64,000 nt of DNA from Streptomyces sp. QL37. Its GTDB lineage: Bacteria; Actinomycetota; Actinomycetes; Streptomycetales; Streptomycetaceae. Position numbers and translations under genes: made by a program. The stretch covers positions 1,054,001-1,118,000 of the forward strand of contig NZ_PTJS01000001.1 in the NCBI RefSeq assembly GCF_002941025.1. Reading direction: 5' to 3'. The notes under the pieces are model-generated. The model did not search any database and was not told where the DNA came from. It worked only from the letters and a program-made list of their open reading frames with translations. Below, in pieces: positions 1 through 8,076 of the stretch (positions within the stretch are counted from its first letter, which is position 1; each line of letters begins with the position of its first letter).

Positions 1-899
1 TGAGCCATGCCGGTGAACACGGCCGCACCTTCCGCGAGGTCAAGCGCATCGGCGCCGAACTCGCCCTGATCGGCGGGGAGGTCAGCGGCACCGGGGTTCC
101 CGCCGAGGTCGCCGTGCTGCACGACTGGGACGCCTGGTGGTCCAGTACCCAGGAGGGGCGGCCGTCCTCCCTCGTCTCGTACACGGAGCTGGTCCAGGCG
201 TGGCACCGAGGGCTGTGGGAGGGCGGAATCAGCACGGAGTTCGCCCGGCCCGACGCCGACCTGAGCGCGTACCGCATGGTGCTGGTGCCACAGCTCCAGC
301 TCCTCTCCGACGCGGCGACGGACAACCTCGTCGCGTATGTGCGGGGCGGCGGCACCCTGGTGTGCGGGTTCTTCACCGGCGTCGCGGACGTGGACGACCG
401 GATCAGGCCGGGTGGCATGGACGGCCGGCTGCGTGAGCTGTTCGGTATCCGCACGGTGCACGAGTGGTGGCCCCTGGACGAGGGCGCGACGGTGGAGTGC
501 GACGGCTTCCGCGCCACCCTGTGGTCGGAGGAGCTGGAACCCGACGGCAGCGCCGAGACGGTCTCCGCGTACCGCGGCGGGGAGCTGGACGGGCTTCCGG
601 CGGTGCTCCGCAAGGGCACCGCGTGGTACGTCTCGACGCTGCCCGAGCCCGAGGCGCTGCGCGGCCTGCTCGGCCGGGCGGCGGCCGGAGCCGGCGTGCG
701 CCCTGTGCTGGACGGCCTTCCGGCCGGTGTCGAGGCTGTGCGGCGCGGCAAGCTGCTCTTCCTGCTGAACCACGGCCTCGTCCCGGCCGGGGTGGAGCTG
801 CCGGGCCGCCACGTCGACCTGCTCACGGGTGCCGAGTCCGAGGGCGTCGTCGAGCTGGAACGCTACGGCGTGGCCGTGCTCAGAGACGCGTCCGCATGA
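1..899 (+). CDS. Beta-galactosidase, GH42 family (C-terminal part; 5' end outside window)
   Basis: The reading frame is already open at the left edge (codons begin at base 3) and ends at TGA 897-899. What remains is the region after the catalytic barrel. The stretch AVLHDWDAWW, near residue 40 of the visible part, is typical of the GH42 trimerisation domain. It is followed by a Rossmann-like part (LVPQLQLLSD, YVRGGGTLVCGFFTG) and a C-terminal beta domain (LLFLLNHG). GH42 enzymes remove terminal beta-galactose from oligosaccharides, usually in the cytoplasm; no signal peptide can be judged here. The stop overlaps the start of the GH95 gene (ATGA), so the two are translationally coupled. With the GH12 gene downstream this suggests xyloglucan side-chain removal (inference). 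Confidence 0.88.
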   Translation, partial: SHAGEHGRTFREVKRIGAELALIGGEVSGTGVPAEVAVLHDWDAWWSSTQEGRPSSLVSYTELVQAWHRGLWEGGISTEFARPDADLSAYRMVLVPQLQLLSDAATDNLVAYVRGGGTLVCGFFTGVADVDDRIRPGGMDGRLRELFGIRTVHEWWPLDEGATVECDGFRATLWSEELEPDGSAETVSAYRGGELDGLPAVLRKGTAWYVSTLPEPEALRGLLGRAAAGAGVRPVLDGLPAGVEAVRRGKLLFLLNHGLVPAGVELPGRHVDLLTGAESEGVVELERYGVAVLRDASA

Positions 900-3115
900 T
901 CGACGGCACATGGGAGCCCGGCCCCGCCACCCGCTGGGAGGACGCGTTCCTCAGCGGCAACGGCCGTCACGGGGCGATGGTGTACGGCGATCCGGCGGAC
1001 GACCGGGTGATCGTGAACCACCACGGCCTCGTGCGGCCCAACGGCAGCGAGGACCTGCGCCCGCCCGAGCTCGCCGACGGGCTCGGCCGCCTCCAGGACG
1101 CACTCCTGGCCGGCGACACGACCGCGGCCGAGGACTTCGGCGCGGGCCGGCCGCTGGTGTGGGTGCAGCCGTTCCACCCTGCGTTCCGGTCGCGTGTCCG
1201 GAGGGCCCGGGGGCTGCACGAGGCGGTCGCCGGTTACAGGCGCGAGGTGGACTTCACGACGGGTGAGGTGACCGCGTCGTACGAGGCGTGGCGCAGCGGC
1301 GTCTTCGTGTCGAGGGCCGACGACGTGGTCGTGCAGCGCGTCACCGACCTCGGGCTGACCGCCGATCTCGTCCTGGACCACTCGCTGCCGGGCGCCCCCG
1401 CGCATCTGGCGGTCGGCCGCTCCACCGTGCTGACCCCGGAGGGCGCGCACCTGGCGCTGCGGGTGGGCTATCCGGGCAGCGAGCTCGGGTACACGGGCGT
1501 CACGGTGGTGCGGGTGGACGGCGGCCGCGTCTCGGTGGCGGGCGAGGGGATCCGGATCGAGGGGGCGCAGAGCCTCACCCTGACGACCCGGGTCGTCAGG
1601 GGGCCCGGCCGTCCGGACCTCGGGGAGCTGTGGGCCGCGCTGCCCCGCGAGGACTACGCCACGCTCCTGGACCGCCACCGGCCGCTGCACCGGGCGGCGT
1701 ACGGCCGGGCGTCCCTCGTGCTGCGGGACGCCGCGCCGGAGCGGGAGCTGTCCGGCAGCGAGCTGCTGCACGCCCCGAAGTCTCCCGCGCTGCTGGAGCG
1801 GCTCTTCGCGGCGGGCCGCTACCACCTGCTCTCCTCCTCGGGGGTGCTGCCGCCCCGGCTGACCGGTCTGTGGACCGGTGACTGGGACACCGCCTGGTCC
1901 GGAGCCTTCACCACGAACGCCAACCTCAACCTGCAGATCGCCTCCGCCGCGACGGCCGCCCTCCCGGAGGTCACCGAGGCCCACGCCGCCCTCGTACACG
2001 GGCAGTTGGCGGACTGGCGGGACAACGCCCGGGCGCTCTTCGGTGCCCGGGGCATCGTCGCTCCCTCCCACACGGACGGGGCCTCGGGCCATACGCGGCA
2101 CTTCCAGCGCGCCTATCCGCTGCATCTGTGGACGGCGGGAGCGGACTGGCTCCTGCAACCGCTGCTGGAGCACGCCGAGGTGACGACGGGCGCCCCGGAC
2201 GCCGCTCTGGCCGGTGCTCTCGTCGAAACGGCGCTGTTCTACGAGGACTTCCTCAGCCGCGAGGACCCGGACGGAAACGTGGCCGTCGTGCCCTCGTACT
2301 CCCCGGAGAACCGGCCGGCCAACGCGAGCTGGGGCACGGTCAACGCCACGATGGACATCGCGGCCGCCCACCACGCCCTGACGACGGCCGCCGAGCACGT
2401 CCCCGGGCATCCGTCGGCCGGACTCTGGCGGTCGCTCGCGGCCAGGCTCCCGGCGTACCTGGTGAACGAGGACGGGGCGCTCGCCGAGTGGGCGTGGCCG
2501 GGTCTGCGCGAGACGTACGACCACCGCCACCTCAGCCACCTCTACCCGGTGTGGCCGCTGGACGGGATCAACCCGTACGACACCCCGGAGCTGGCCGCGG
2601 CCGCCCACCGGGCGCTGGAGCTGCGCGGTTCGGAGAACGACTCCGCCCACGGGCATCTGCACCACGCGCTGATCGCGGCCCGGCTGCGGGACCCGTCCCG
2701 GGTGTCGGCGGCTCTGGACGCGGTGCTGGGCGGTGACTTCTTCCACGACTCCCTGATGAGCGCGCACTACCCGTCCCGGAACGTCTACAACGCGGACGCG
2801 GCGCACACCCTGCCCGCGGCCGTGATCGAGTCGCTCGTCCAGTCGGCGCCAGGCCGCCTGGTGCTGCTGCCCGCCGCCCCGGCGGCCTACCCGGCGGGCG
2901 AACTCCGGGGCGTGCGCACGCGGTTCGGCGCGCGACTGGACCTGCGGTGGTCGGAGGACGGCGCCACCGCCGTGCTGCGTCCCACCCGCGACGCCCGCGT
3001 CGATCTGCGTACGGGCGACGGGTTCGCCCCCACCGAGACCTCCGCCGGAAACCCGCCGGCTCCGCTGGAGCTGACGGCCGGCGTGGACCGCGTCCTCACC
3101 CTGGAGGCGCGGTAG
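896..3115 (+). CDS. Alpha-L-fucosidase-like glycoside hydrolase, GH95 family
   Basis: 739 aa, the usual size for GH95 (about 700-800). I chose ATG 896, which overlaps the upstream stop as ATGA; the open frame reaches further 5' but that part is antisense-like noise over the GH42 gene. The N-terminal beta domain opens with a GH95-type block (TRWEDAFLSGNGRHGAMVYG). The (alpha/alpha)6 barrel carries GLWTGDWDTAWSGAFTTNANLNLQ, SYSPENRPANA (with the Glu expected to be the general acid) and HRHLSHLYPVWPL. A late YNAD segment stands where family members have the conserved Asp. GH95 enzymes hydrolyse alpha-1,2-L-fucosides, some L-galactosides, by inversion. No signal peptide is visible, so it probably acts on imported oligosaccharides together with the GH42 enzyme. 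Confidence 0.88.
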   Translation: MIDGTWEPGPATRWEDAFLSGNGRHGAMVYGDPADDRVIVNHHGLVRPNGSEDLRPPELADGLGRLQDALLAGDTTAAEDFGAGRPLVWVQPFHPAFRSRVRRARGLHEAVAGYRREVDFTTGEVTASYEAWRSGVFVSRADDVVVQRVTDLGLTADLVLDHSLPGAPAHLAVGRSTVLTPEGAHLALRVGYPGSELGYTGVTVVRVDGGRVSVAGEGIRIEGAQSLTLTTRVVRGPGRPDLGELWAALPREDYATLLDRHRPLHRAAYGRASLVLRDAAPERELSGSELLHAPKSPALLERLFAAGRYHLLSSSGVLPPRLTGLWTGDWDTAWSGAFTTNANLNLQIASAATAALPEVTEAHAALVHGQLADWRDNARALFGARGIVAPSHTDGASGHTRHFQRAYPLHLWTAGADWLLQPLLEHAEVTTGAPDAALAGALVETALFYEDFLSREDPDGNVAVVPSYSPENRPANASWGTVNATMDIAAAHHALTTAAEHVPGHPSAGLWRSLAARLPAYLVNEDGALAEWAWPGLRETYDHRHLSHLYPVWPLDGINPYDTPELAAAAHRALELRGSENDSAHGHLHHALIAARLRDPSRVSAALDAVLGGDFFHDSLMSAHYPSRNVYNADAAHTLPAAVIESLVQSAPGRLVLLPAAPAAYPAGELRGVRTRFGARLDLRWSEDGATAVLRPTRDARVDLRTGDGFAPTETSAGNPPAPLELTAGVDRVLTLEAR

Positions 3116-3148
3116 CAGTCCTCCATCCCCACATGGAAGGAACACCTC

Positions 3149-3856
3149 ATGGCACGAACCACCCTGACCAGGCTGCTCCTGGCGCCGACGGCGGCCGTGG
3201 CCGCGCTGATCGGCTTCGCGGCGGCTCCGGCCCACGCCGCGATCTGGACCTCGTCGGAGCAGTGGGGCAACTACACCACGTCCGACAACTACATCCTCTA
3301 CAACAACATCTGGGGCTCCGGAGCGGGCACCCAGACCATCTGGGCCAACTCGTCGAGCAACTGGGGCGTGACGGCGAACCACCCGGACACCGGCGGCATC
3401 AAGTCGTACCCGAACGCCAAGAAGATCGTCAACAAGCCGATCACCTCGCTCTCGTCGCTGGCCAGTGACTACGACGTGACCGTCCCCTCGTCCGGCGCGT
3501 ACAACACGTCGTACGACATCTGGGACACGGACTACGACTACGAGGTCATGCTCTGGGTCAACTACAACGGTGCCGTCGGCCCGCTCGGCACCTCCCAGGG
3601 AACGGTCACCCTCGGCGGCCACACCTGGGCGGTCTACAAGGGTGACAACGGCGCCAACGAGGTCTTCTCGTTCCTGCGGACCTCCGACTCGTCCGCGGGC
3701 ACCGTGGACATCCTGCCGATCCTGAAGTGGATCAAGGACACGAAGGGCTGGTGGGGCGACGAGACCATCGGTGACGTCCAGTTCGGCTACGAGATCACGT
3801 CGTCGTCCGGCGGACTGGACTTCTTGACCAACGAGTTCGGCGTCTCGTCGAGCTGA
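3149..3856 (+). CDS. Secreted endo-beta-1,4-glucanase / xyloglucanase, GH12 family
   Basis: 235 aa. A Sec signal peptide with a run of Leu/Ala ends at AHA-A (residues 30/31). The mature part is a complete GH12 jelly roll: the nucleophile is expected at Glu132 in YEVMLWVNY and the acid/base at Glu215 in QFGYEITSSSGG. There is no carbohydrate-binding module, unlike many Streptomyces cellulases. A ribosome site (GGAA) precedes ATG 3149. The gene lies 33 bp after GH95 and is likely co-transcribed. GH12 enzymes cut cellulose, mixed-linkage glucan or xyloglucan; GH42 and GH95 side-chain enzymes next door favour xyloglucan (inference). Confidence 0.93.
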   Translation: MARTTLTRLLLAPTAAVAALIGFAAAPAHAAIWTSSEQWGNYTTSDNYILYNNIWGSGAGTQTIWANSSSNWGVTANHPDTGGIKSYPNAKKIVNKPITSLSSLASDYDVTVPSSGAYNTSYDIWDTDYDYEVMLWVNYNGAVGPLGTSQGTVTLGGHTWAVYKGDNGANEVFSFLRTSDSSAGTVDILPILKWIKDTKGWWGDETIGDVQFGYEITSSSGGLDFLTNEFGVSSS

Positions 3857-3878
3857 CGCGCCGGGACAGGCCGGGAAC

Positions 3879-3915
3879 AGCACGCACCGGCCCGTCTCCC
3901 GGGCCGGTGCGTGCT
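3879..3915. terminator. Bidirectional transcription terminator between convergent genes
   Basis: A perfect 15-bp inverted repeat (AGCACGCACCGGCCC / GGGCCGGTGCGTGCT) with a 7-nt loop lies between the GH12 gene and the convergent esterase gene and overlaps the esterase stop codon by two bases. No long T-run follows, as is common in Streptomyces. Confidence 0.8.
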
Positions 3916-5128
3916 ACCCCCTGTGCGGGACGTCCCCGACGTCCTTGACGAACACGAGGCCGTCGCCCGCCGCCAGGTGGGCCGGGTCGAGCGGGGCATA
4001 GCCGAACCAGGGGGATTCGCGGCGCTCCGGCAGTGTGCCGCCGAGGGCGGTGGCCAGCCGCGGGGCGTCGACGACGCAGCGGTCCTCCGGGAGCCCGTAC
4101 AGGATTCCCTCGACGGTGTCCCGGGGCGGGGTGTCCACTCCCCGGTGCCGGATCGTGCCCAGCGCCGTGGCCACGAAGGCGTACTCCTCGCCCAGCCGGG
4201 CGCTCACCAGCGCCCCGGCGCTCCACCACTCGACCGGCCCCTGCCACATCCGCATCGTGTTCTTCTCCCGCTGGAGATGGGAGTTGTGGGCGTGGACGAA
4301 CGCCGGTCCGCGCGCGGCGACGGCGAGAAGGTTGTCGGCCATCATCCCGTCCCGCAGCGCGCAGAGCCGGGTCATGCGCGCCGGTGAGGTGTCGGCCATC
4401 CAGTGGTGGTAGCGCAGCAGGCCGGTGGCGGTCCGGCCGTACAGACGCGCCTTGTCCAGGTCGTCCCGCGAGATCGCCTCCATCAGGTGGGGCGTTTGCG
4501 TGTCGAGCAGGGCCACCAGATCGTCGGCGAGCAGCCGCAGCCGGCCGGCGTCGGCCGACTGCCCCACGGACCGAGTCGGGTCCGTCATCGCGTCAGGCTC
4601 GGTCCAGCGGTCGTCGGCACCGAGCAGGCCGTCGAGCGCTTCGGCGGTGCACGGGAGCAGTTCCGCGTCCACCTGTGCCGCGAGACAGGCGTGGAGCGCG
4701 GTGAGGGAGTGGCGTGGGCTCGCGGCGGCGGTGATCTCCAGCGGGCCGTCGAACCCTGCGAAGCGGAGCTGCTCGGACGCGGGGCGGCCGTCGTTGTGGG
4801 CGCGCATCCAGCGCACGAGTTCGCGGTTGGCGGCGGAGGTGCCCCAGCCGTGGCTGAACCCGTGTTCCATGACCTCGTCGAGGGTGCCCGTGCCCGAGGT
4901 GACGTGGTCGTCGACGACCAGGCCGGCCACGCAGTCGCTCTCGATCGCGATCGTCCGGTAGCCCTCCTGCTCGACGAGCTGCCTGAAGAGATCGTTCCGG
5001 AGGTCGAGCAGGGTCTCCTCGCCGTGGGTGGGCTCGCCCAGGGCGAGCAGCCGGGGCCGGGCGGGGAGCAGTCCCATCACGGCGGCGGCCTCGACGGCAT
5101 GAACGGTGTCCTTGATGTCAGTAGCCAT
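3914..5128 (-). CDS. Erythromycin esterase family protein
   Basis: 404 aa, the usual length for the family. Characteristic parts are GEPTHGE near residue 32, YRTIAIESDC near 57-66, HGFSHGWGT near 88-96 and HNSHLQREKN near residue 285. These supply the Glu/His residues conserved in EreA/EreB-like hydrolases, which open macrolide lactone rings; many actinobacterial members have no known substrate. Start ATG at 5128 has only a weak ribosome site. The gene is divergent from a double-MerR regulator, whose start is 59 bp away, so that regulator probably controls it. Whether it confers macrolide resistance cannot be told from sequence. Confidence 0.82.
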   Translation of the reverse strand: MATDIKDTVHAVEAAAVMGLLPARPRLLALGEPTHGEETLLDLRNDLFRQLVEQEGYRTIAIESDCVAGLVVDDHVTSGTGTLDEVMEHGFSHGWGTSAANRELVRWMRAHNDGRPASEQLRFAGFDGPLEITAAASPRHSLTALHACLAAQVDAELLPCTAEALDGLLGADDRWTEPDAMTDPTRSVGQSADAGRLRLLADDLVALLDTQTPHLMEAISRDDLDKARLYGRTATGLLRYHHWMADTSPARMTRLCALRDGMMADNLLAVAARGPAFVHAHNSHLQREKNTMRMWQGPVEWWSAGALVSARLGEEYAFVATALGTIRHRGVDTPPRDTVEGILYGLPEDRCVVDAPRLATALGGTLPERRESPWFGYAPLDPAHLAAGDGLVFVKDVGDVPHRG

Positions 5129-5141
5129 GGCTTCAACGCTA

Positions 5142-5205
5142 TCTTTGAACCTCCGGTGGAGACTTTTCCGCGATACCGTCGGTTTTATGGGGCGTAACCT
5201 TCAAA
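5142..5205. promoter_or_regulatory. Divergent promoter/operator region of the esterase and double-MerR genes
   Basis: The short spacer holds CTTTGAA (5142-5148) and its inverse TTCAAAG (5199-5205, just inside the regulator gene). These are the only clear dyad halves in the spacer and are candidate half-sites for the regulator. The arms are short and far apart, so this is tentative. Confidence 0.35.
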
Positions 5206-5918
5206 GTCGTGTGCGGCTCCGGCCGGTCGATCTGGCGCGCGGGCACGGTCTGTCCACCCAGGCGGTGAGGAACTACGAGGAGGCCGGCATCCTCCCGGCA
5301 GCCGACCGCACACCCCACGGATACCGCACCTACACGCCGCTGCACGCGGGGGCGTTGCGCACGTTCCTGGCGCTGGTGCCCGCCCACGGTCACCGCACGG
5401 CGACGGCGATCATGCGCGCCGTGAACGAGGCGTCGGCCGAGGAGGCGTTCCGCCTCATCGACGAGAGCCACGCCCAGCTCCTCGACGACCGGCGGACCCT
5501 CCGGGCCGTGGAGAGCGCCCTCCGCGACCTGGAGCCCGCCGCCGGGTCAGGGGCTGCCGGCGAGTCCGGGCCCCAAGGCACGTTCATCGGTCCGCTGGCG
5601 GGGAAGCTCGGCATCCGGCCCGCGACGCTCCGCAAGTGGGAGAGCGCCGGGCTGGTCCACCCGCGCCGCGACCCGCGGACCGGGTACCGCGTCTACGACG
5701 AGGCCGCCGTGCGGGACGCCGGGATGACCCACCAGCTCAGGCGCGGCGGCTACCTGCTGGAGCAGATCGCCCCGCTGATCGCCCAGGTGCGGGCGGCAGG
5801 AGGGCCGGAGCCGCTGGAGGCCACGCTGCGGGACTGGCACGGACGGCTGTCCGCCCGGGGGCGGGCCATGCTGACCGGGGCGGCGGAGCTGGAGGCCTAC
5901 CTCCGCCAACTCGGATGA
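5187..5918 (+). CDS. Double-MerR (TioE-type) transcriptional regulator
   Basis: 243 aa. Two MerR-type winged HTH motifs occur in one chain: residues about 8-50 (VDLARGHGLSTQAVRNYEEAG, HGYRTY) and about 130-180 (GKLGIRPATLRKWESAGLV, GYRVYDEAAV). This two-HTH layout is that of the TioE family; single-HTH MerR proteins have only the first part. There is no Cys cluster for metal binding. ATG 5187 is chosen because homology starts right after it; an upstream in-frame start at 5106 would run into the esterase gene. Its divergent neighbour is the erythromycin-esterase-like gene. Confidence 0.85.
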   Translation: MGRNLQSRVRLRPVDLARGHGLSTQAVRNYEEAGILPAADRTPHGYRTYTPLHAGALRTFLALVPAHGHRTATAIMRAVNEASAEEAFRLIDESHAQLLDDRRTLRAVESALRDLEPAAGSGAAGESGPQGTFIGPLAGKLGIRPATLRKWESAGLVHPRRDPRTGYRVYDEAAVRDAGMTHQLRRGGYLLEQIAPLIAQVRAAGGPEPLEATLRDWHGRLSARGRAMLTGAAELEAYLRQLG

Positions 5919-5969
5919 GACGGTTGCGTGCTCCGTGACCGGCGTCGGCACCCGTCGGGGTGACCGGTG

Positions 5970-7742
5970 TCAGCGCGTGTCGGGGCCACCTGCCAGCCAG
6001 CGCGCGGTGCGTGTCCAGTCGTCGGGCGGGGTCCCCTCCACCAGCGCCGCGAACCGTTCGGGACGGGCCAGCAGCCGGTGGTCGCCCGGGTGCAGCGCCG
6101 TGTGCGCCAGCAGCCAGCCGGACAGCGCGTGCGGATCGAGCGGGCCCGGCCCGCGCAGTCGCGCGGTGTACGCCGCACGTGCCGCTTCCGGGTCCCCCGC
6201 GACCAGCAGCTCGTCGGCCGACGGTGACCGGCCCGCCTCGAACTCCCGCAGCTGGTAGAGACGTGCACGGTCGTCCTGCCAGTACGCACGGCCCGGATCC
6301 CGCACGACCAGCGCCTCACCACCCGGTACGGGGGCGGCGCCCGCGCGCAGCGCCTTGAGGAGTGTCCCCCGGACGTCCTCACCGCAGCGCAGGTTACGCA
6401 GCCGCCACTCCACCCGGTGGCTGACGGCTGATGCCCGCGCCCTGGCCACGGTCGCGGGTTCCAGCGGCTCCCTCAGCCAGCCGTCGACCGTCTCGGAGAG
6501 CCGGGTGACCAGCCGCAGACCCGGTGCGGTGAGCCGGGCCTGCGTGGCCAGGGTGCGCAGCACCATACGGGTCTGGAGCCGGCGCATGGCGAAGAGGTAC
6601 GCGGCCCGCCCGTCCGGGTCGGCCCCGGTGTCCCCGATCCGCTCCCGCCAGAATCCGGTGACGCCGACGAAGGCGTACGCACCGTGGAGGAGCCCGGGCA
6701 GATGCCGGGGGTCGGCGCGCCAGGGCGCGTAGTGGCACTCGGTCCGGTCGTCGTCGAGGAGCGGGAAGAGGTGGAGCAGGGCGCCGAGTTTGCTGTGCTG
6801 GAACTCGTGGACGAGGGTTTCCGCGAGGGCGAGACCGTCCGGCGGCCGGGCGATCACCATCGAGGCGAAGGCGTCACCGGTGGAGGCGCTGAGCCCTTCG
6901 GCCGGCACGGGGAGCGCCGAGCCGCCTTCCTTGGCCTGCCAGGGCACGATGCGGCTGATCTCCTCGGGCCGCAGCCCGCCGGGGCCGCCCGTCGCGCCCC
7001 GGCCCAGGACGGCGACGGCATCGCTGAAAGTCCGCCTCCAGGAACGCAGTTCACCGGGCTCCAGACGGCCGGGGGCTATCGGCTCGTCCAGGTCACGGTA
7101 GGGATCGAGGTCGTCGAGCTGGACGGTGCGCGCCCCCGGGCCGGTGTCCAGCCGGTGCACGGGCAGCCAGTGCGGCGACTCCTGGTCGGTGAGCGGCCGT
7201 ACGACGATGCCCGGTCCATGCCCGGTCCGCACGGTGAGGGTTCCGCCGGACACCGTCACCCGCACCGGGTGGTAGGCGTCCTCGTCCGGGCCGGGCAGTC
7301 GGACCATTCCCAGCGCGGGCAGTCCTAACGTCCTGCCCCGCGCGGGCAGGAGGAGTCCGGCGTCCGTGCCCGCGTGGACGGCCGCCGCCGCGGCCACCGC
7401 GGCGATCTGCCCGGCGTCGGCCCACAGGGGCGGCCCGGAGGCCGTGCCGTGCAGCCGGCGGAGCGTGTGGGCGAGCCAGCTGCCCACCTGCGGGGTCAGC
7501 AGGAGCGCCTCGACCGGTTCCGGCGCACGGTCGGCGGCGGCCTCCAGCGCGGGCCAGACCGTCCCTGCGTCCAGAGGGCCGAGGATGCGGGGATCCGCGT
7601 CGAAGAGGTCGAAGAGCTCACGCAGGAGCAGGAGACGGCGCGTACGTTCGCCCCGGACCAGGAACGCGACGGCCTCGGGCGAGCCGCCGCCCGTGGCGAT
7701 CTCGTCGAACAGGGCGCCGGGCATACGGATCGGGGCGTACAT
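5970..7742 (-). CDS. aKG-HExxH-type peptide beta-hydroxylase family protein
   Basis: 590 aa. The key motif is LVHEFQHSKLGALLHL, with HEFQH at about residues 312-316 in the second half of the chain; the N-terminal half (MPGALFDEIATGGGSPEAV..., LLLRELFD) matches the long N-terminal part of the HEXXH-domain proteins of actinobacterial FxSxx-type RiPP clusters. Family members act on peptides as Fe/2-oxoglutarate-type hydroxylases despite a protease-like motif. I chose ATG 7742, which follows AGGGAG at a good distance; an upstream GTG at 7787 overlaps the small gene's stop as TAGTG. It is the last gene of the operon starting at 17306 and lies 44 bp after a small peptide gene, its likely substrate. 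No radical SAM enzyme is present. Confidence 0.72.
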   Translation of the reverse strand: MYAPIRMPGALFDEIATGGGSPEAVAFLVRGERTRRLLLLRELFDLFDADPRILGPLDAGTVWPALEAAADRAPEPVEALLLTPQVGSWLAHTLRRLHGTASGPPLWADAGQIAAVAAAAAVHAGTDAGLLLPARGRTLGLPALGMVRLPGPDEDAYHPVRVTVSGGTLTVRTGHGPGIVVRPLTDQESPHWLPVHRLDTGPGARTVQLDDLDPYRDLDEPIAPGRLEPGELRSWRRTFSDAVAVLGRGATGGPGGLRPEEISRIVPWQAKEGGSALPVPAEGLSASTGDAFASMVIARPPDGLALAETLVHEFQHSKLGALLHLFPLLDDDRTECHYAPWRADPRHLPGLLHGAYAFVGVTGFWRERIGDTGADPDGRAAYLFAMRRLQTRMVLRTLATQARLTAPGLRLVTRLSETVDGWLREPLEPATVARARASAVSHRVEWRLRNLRCGEDVRGTLLKALRAGAAPVPGGEALVVRDPGRAYWQDDRARLYQLREFEAGRSPSADELLVAGDPEAARAAYTARLRGPGPLDPHALSGWLLAHTALHPGDHRLLARPERFAALVEGTPPDDWTRTARWLAGGPDTR

Positions 7743-7786
7743 CTCGCTCCCTGTCGTGGACGGAATTCTTCGCGGCGTCCGCCTCA

Positions 7787-7975
7787 CTACTCGGCCCGCC
7801 CGGGTTCACCGCCCCCCATCGCGTTGGTGCGCTCACGCCGGAGTTCGGCAAGCAGCCGTGCCGCCCCCTCCGGGGCAGGCAGGCGCCTGAGGTCGGCAAC
7901 ACCTACGGAGGTCAGGTCCATGAGGTCGGACTCAAGGTGATCGGGCATGCCGTCGGCGGGCACCGGCTGGTACAA
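7787..7975 (-). CDS. Small peptide, candidate RiPP precursor for the HExxH hydroxylase
   Basis: 62 aa from TTG 7975, which has a good ribosome site (AAGGGGGAG). Alternative starts are GTG 8005 (72 aa, but this codon lies inside a perfect hairpin) and ATG 7951 (53 aa). The middle, DLMDLTSVGVADLRRLP followed by a Leu/Ala/Arg helix, resembles the leader of FxSxx-COOH peptides (Asp-Leu-Thr/Ser-x-Val-x-x-x-x-Leu). The C-terminus (TNAMGGGEPGRAE) is Gly-rich and acidic, and lacks the Phe-x-Ser-x-x end. It sits directly upstream of the HExxH gene and downstream of the caspase-like gene, on the same strand. The precursor role is inference from position and leader-like pattern. Confidence 0.55.
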   Translation of the reverse strand: MYQPVPADGMPDHLESDLMDLTSVGVADLRRLPAPEGAARLLAELRRERTNAMGGGEPGRAE

Positions 7976-7996
7976 GGCGCGCTCCCCCTTCGCGAG

Positions 7997-8017
7997 CGGT
8001 GGCACAGGATGCCACCG
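7997..8017 (-). promoter_or_regulatory. Hairpin over the upstream start of the small peptide gene
   Basis: CGGTGGCA and TGCCACCG form a perfect 8-bp stem with a 5-nt loop. On the minus strand it lies between the caspase gene stop (8077) and the TTG start at 7975, and includes the alternative GTG start. It could be a weak terminator or processing site that adjusts expression of the last two genes. Confidence 0.4.
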
Positions 8018-8076
8018 TTTACTCCATCATGACGACTGAGACCTCTTCCCGAAACCCGTGTGATCACGCCAGCAGA

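Noticed and set aside
863..3883. 1006-codon open frame on the minus strand
   Set aside because: Antisense to the GH95 and GH12 genes; Arg/Val/Gly-rich without any family pattern. High GC keeps this frame open.
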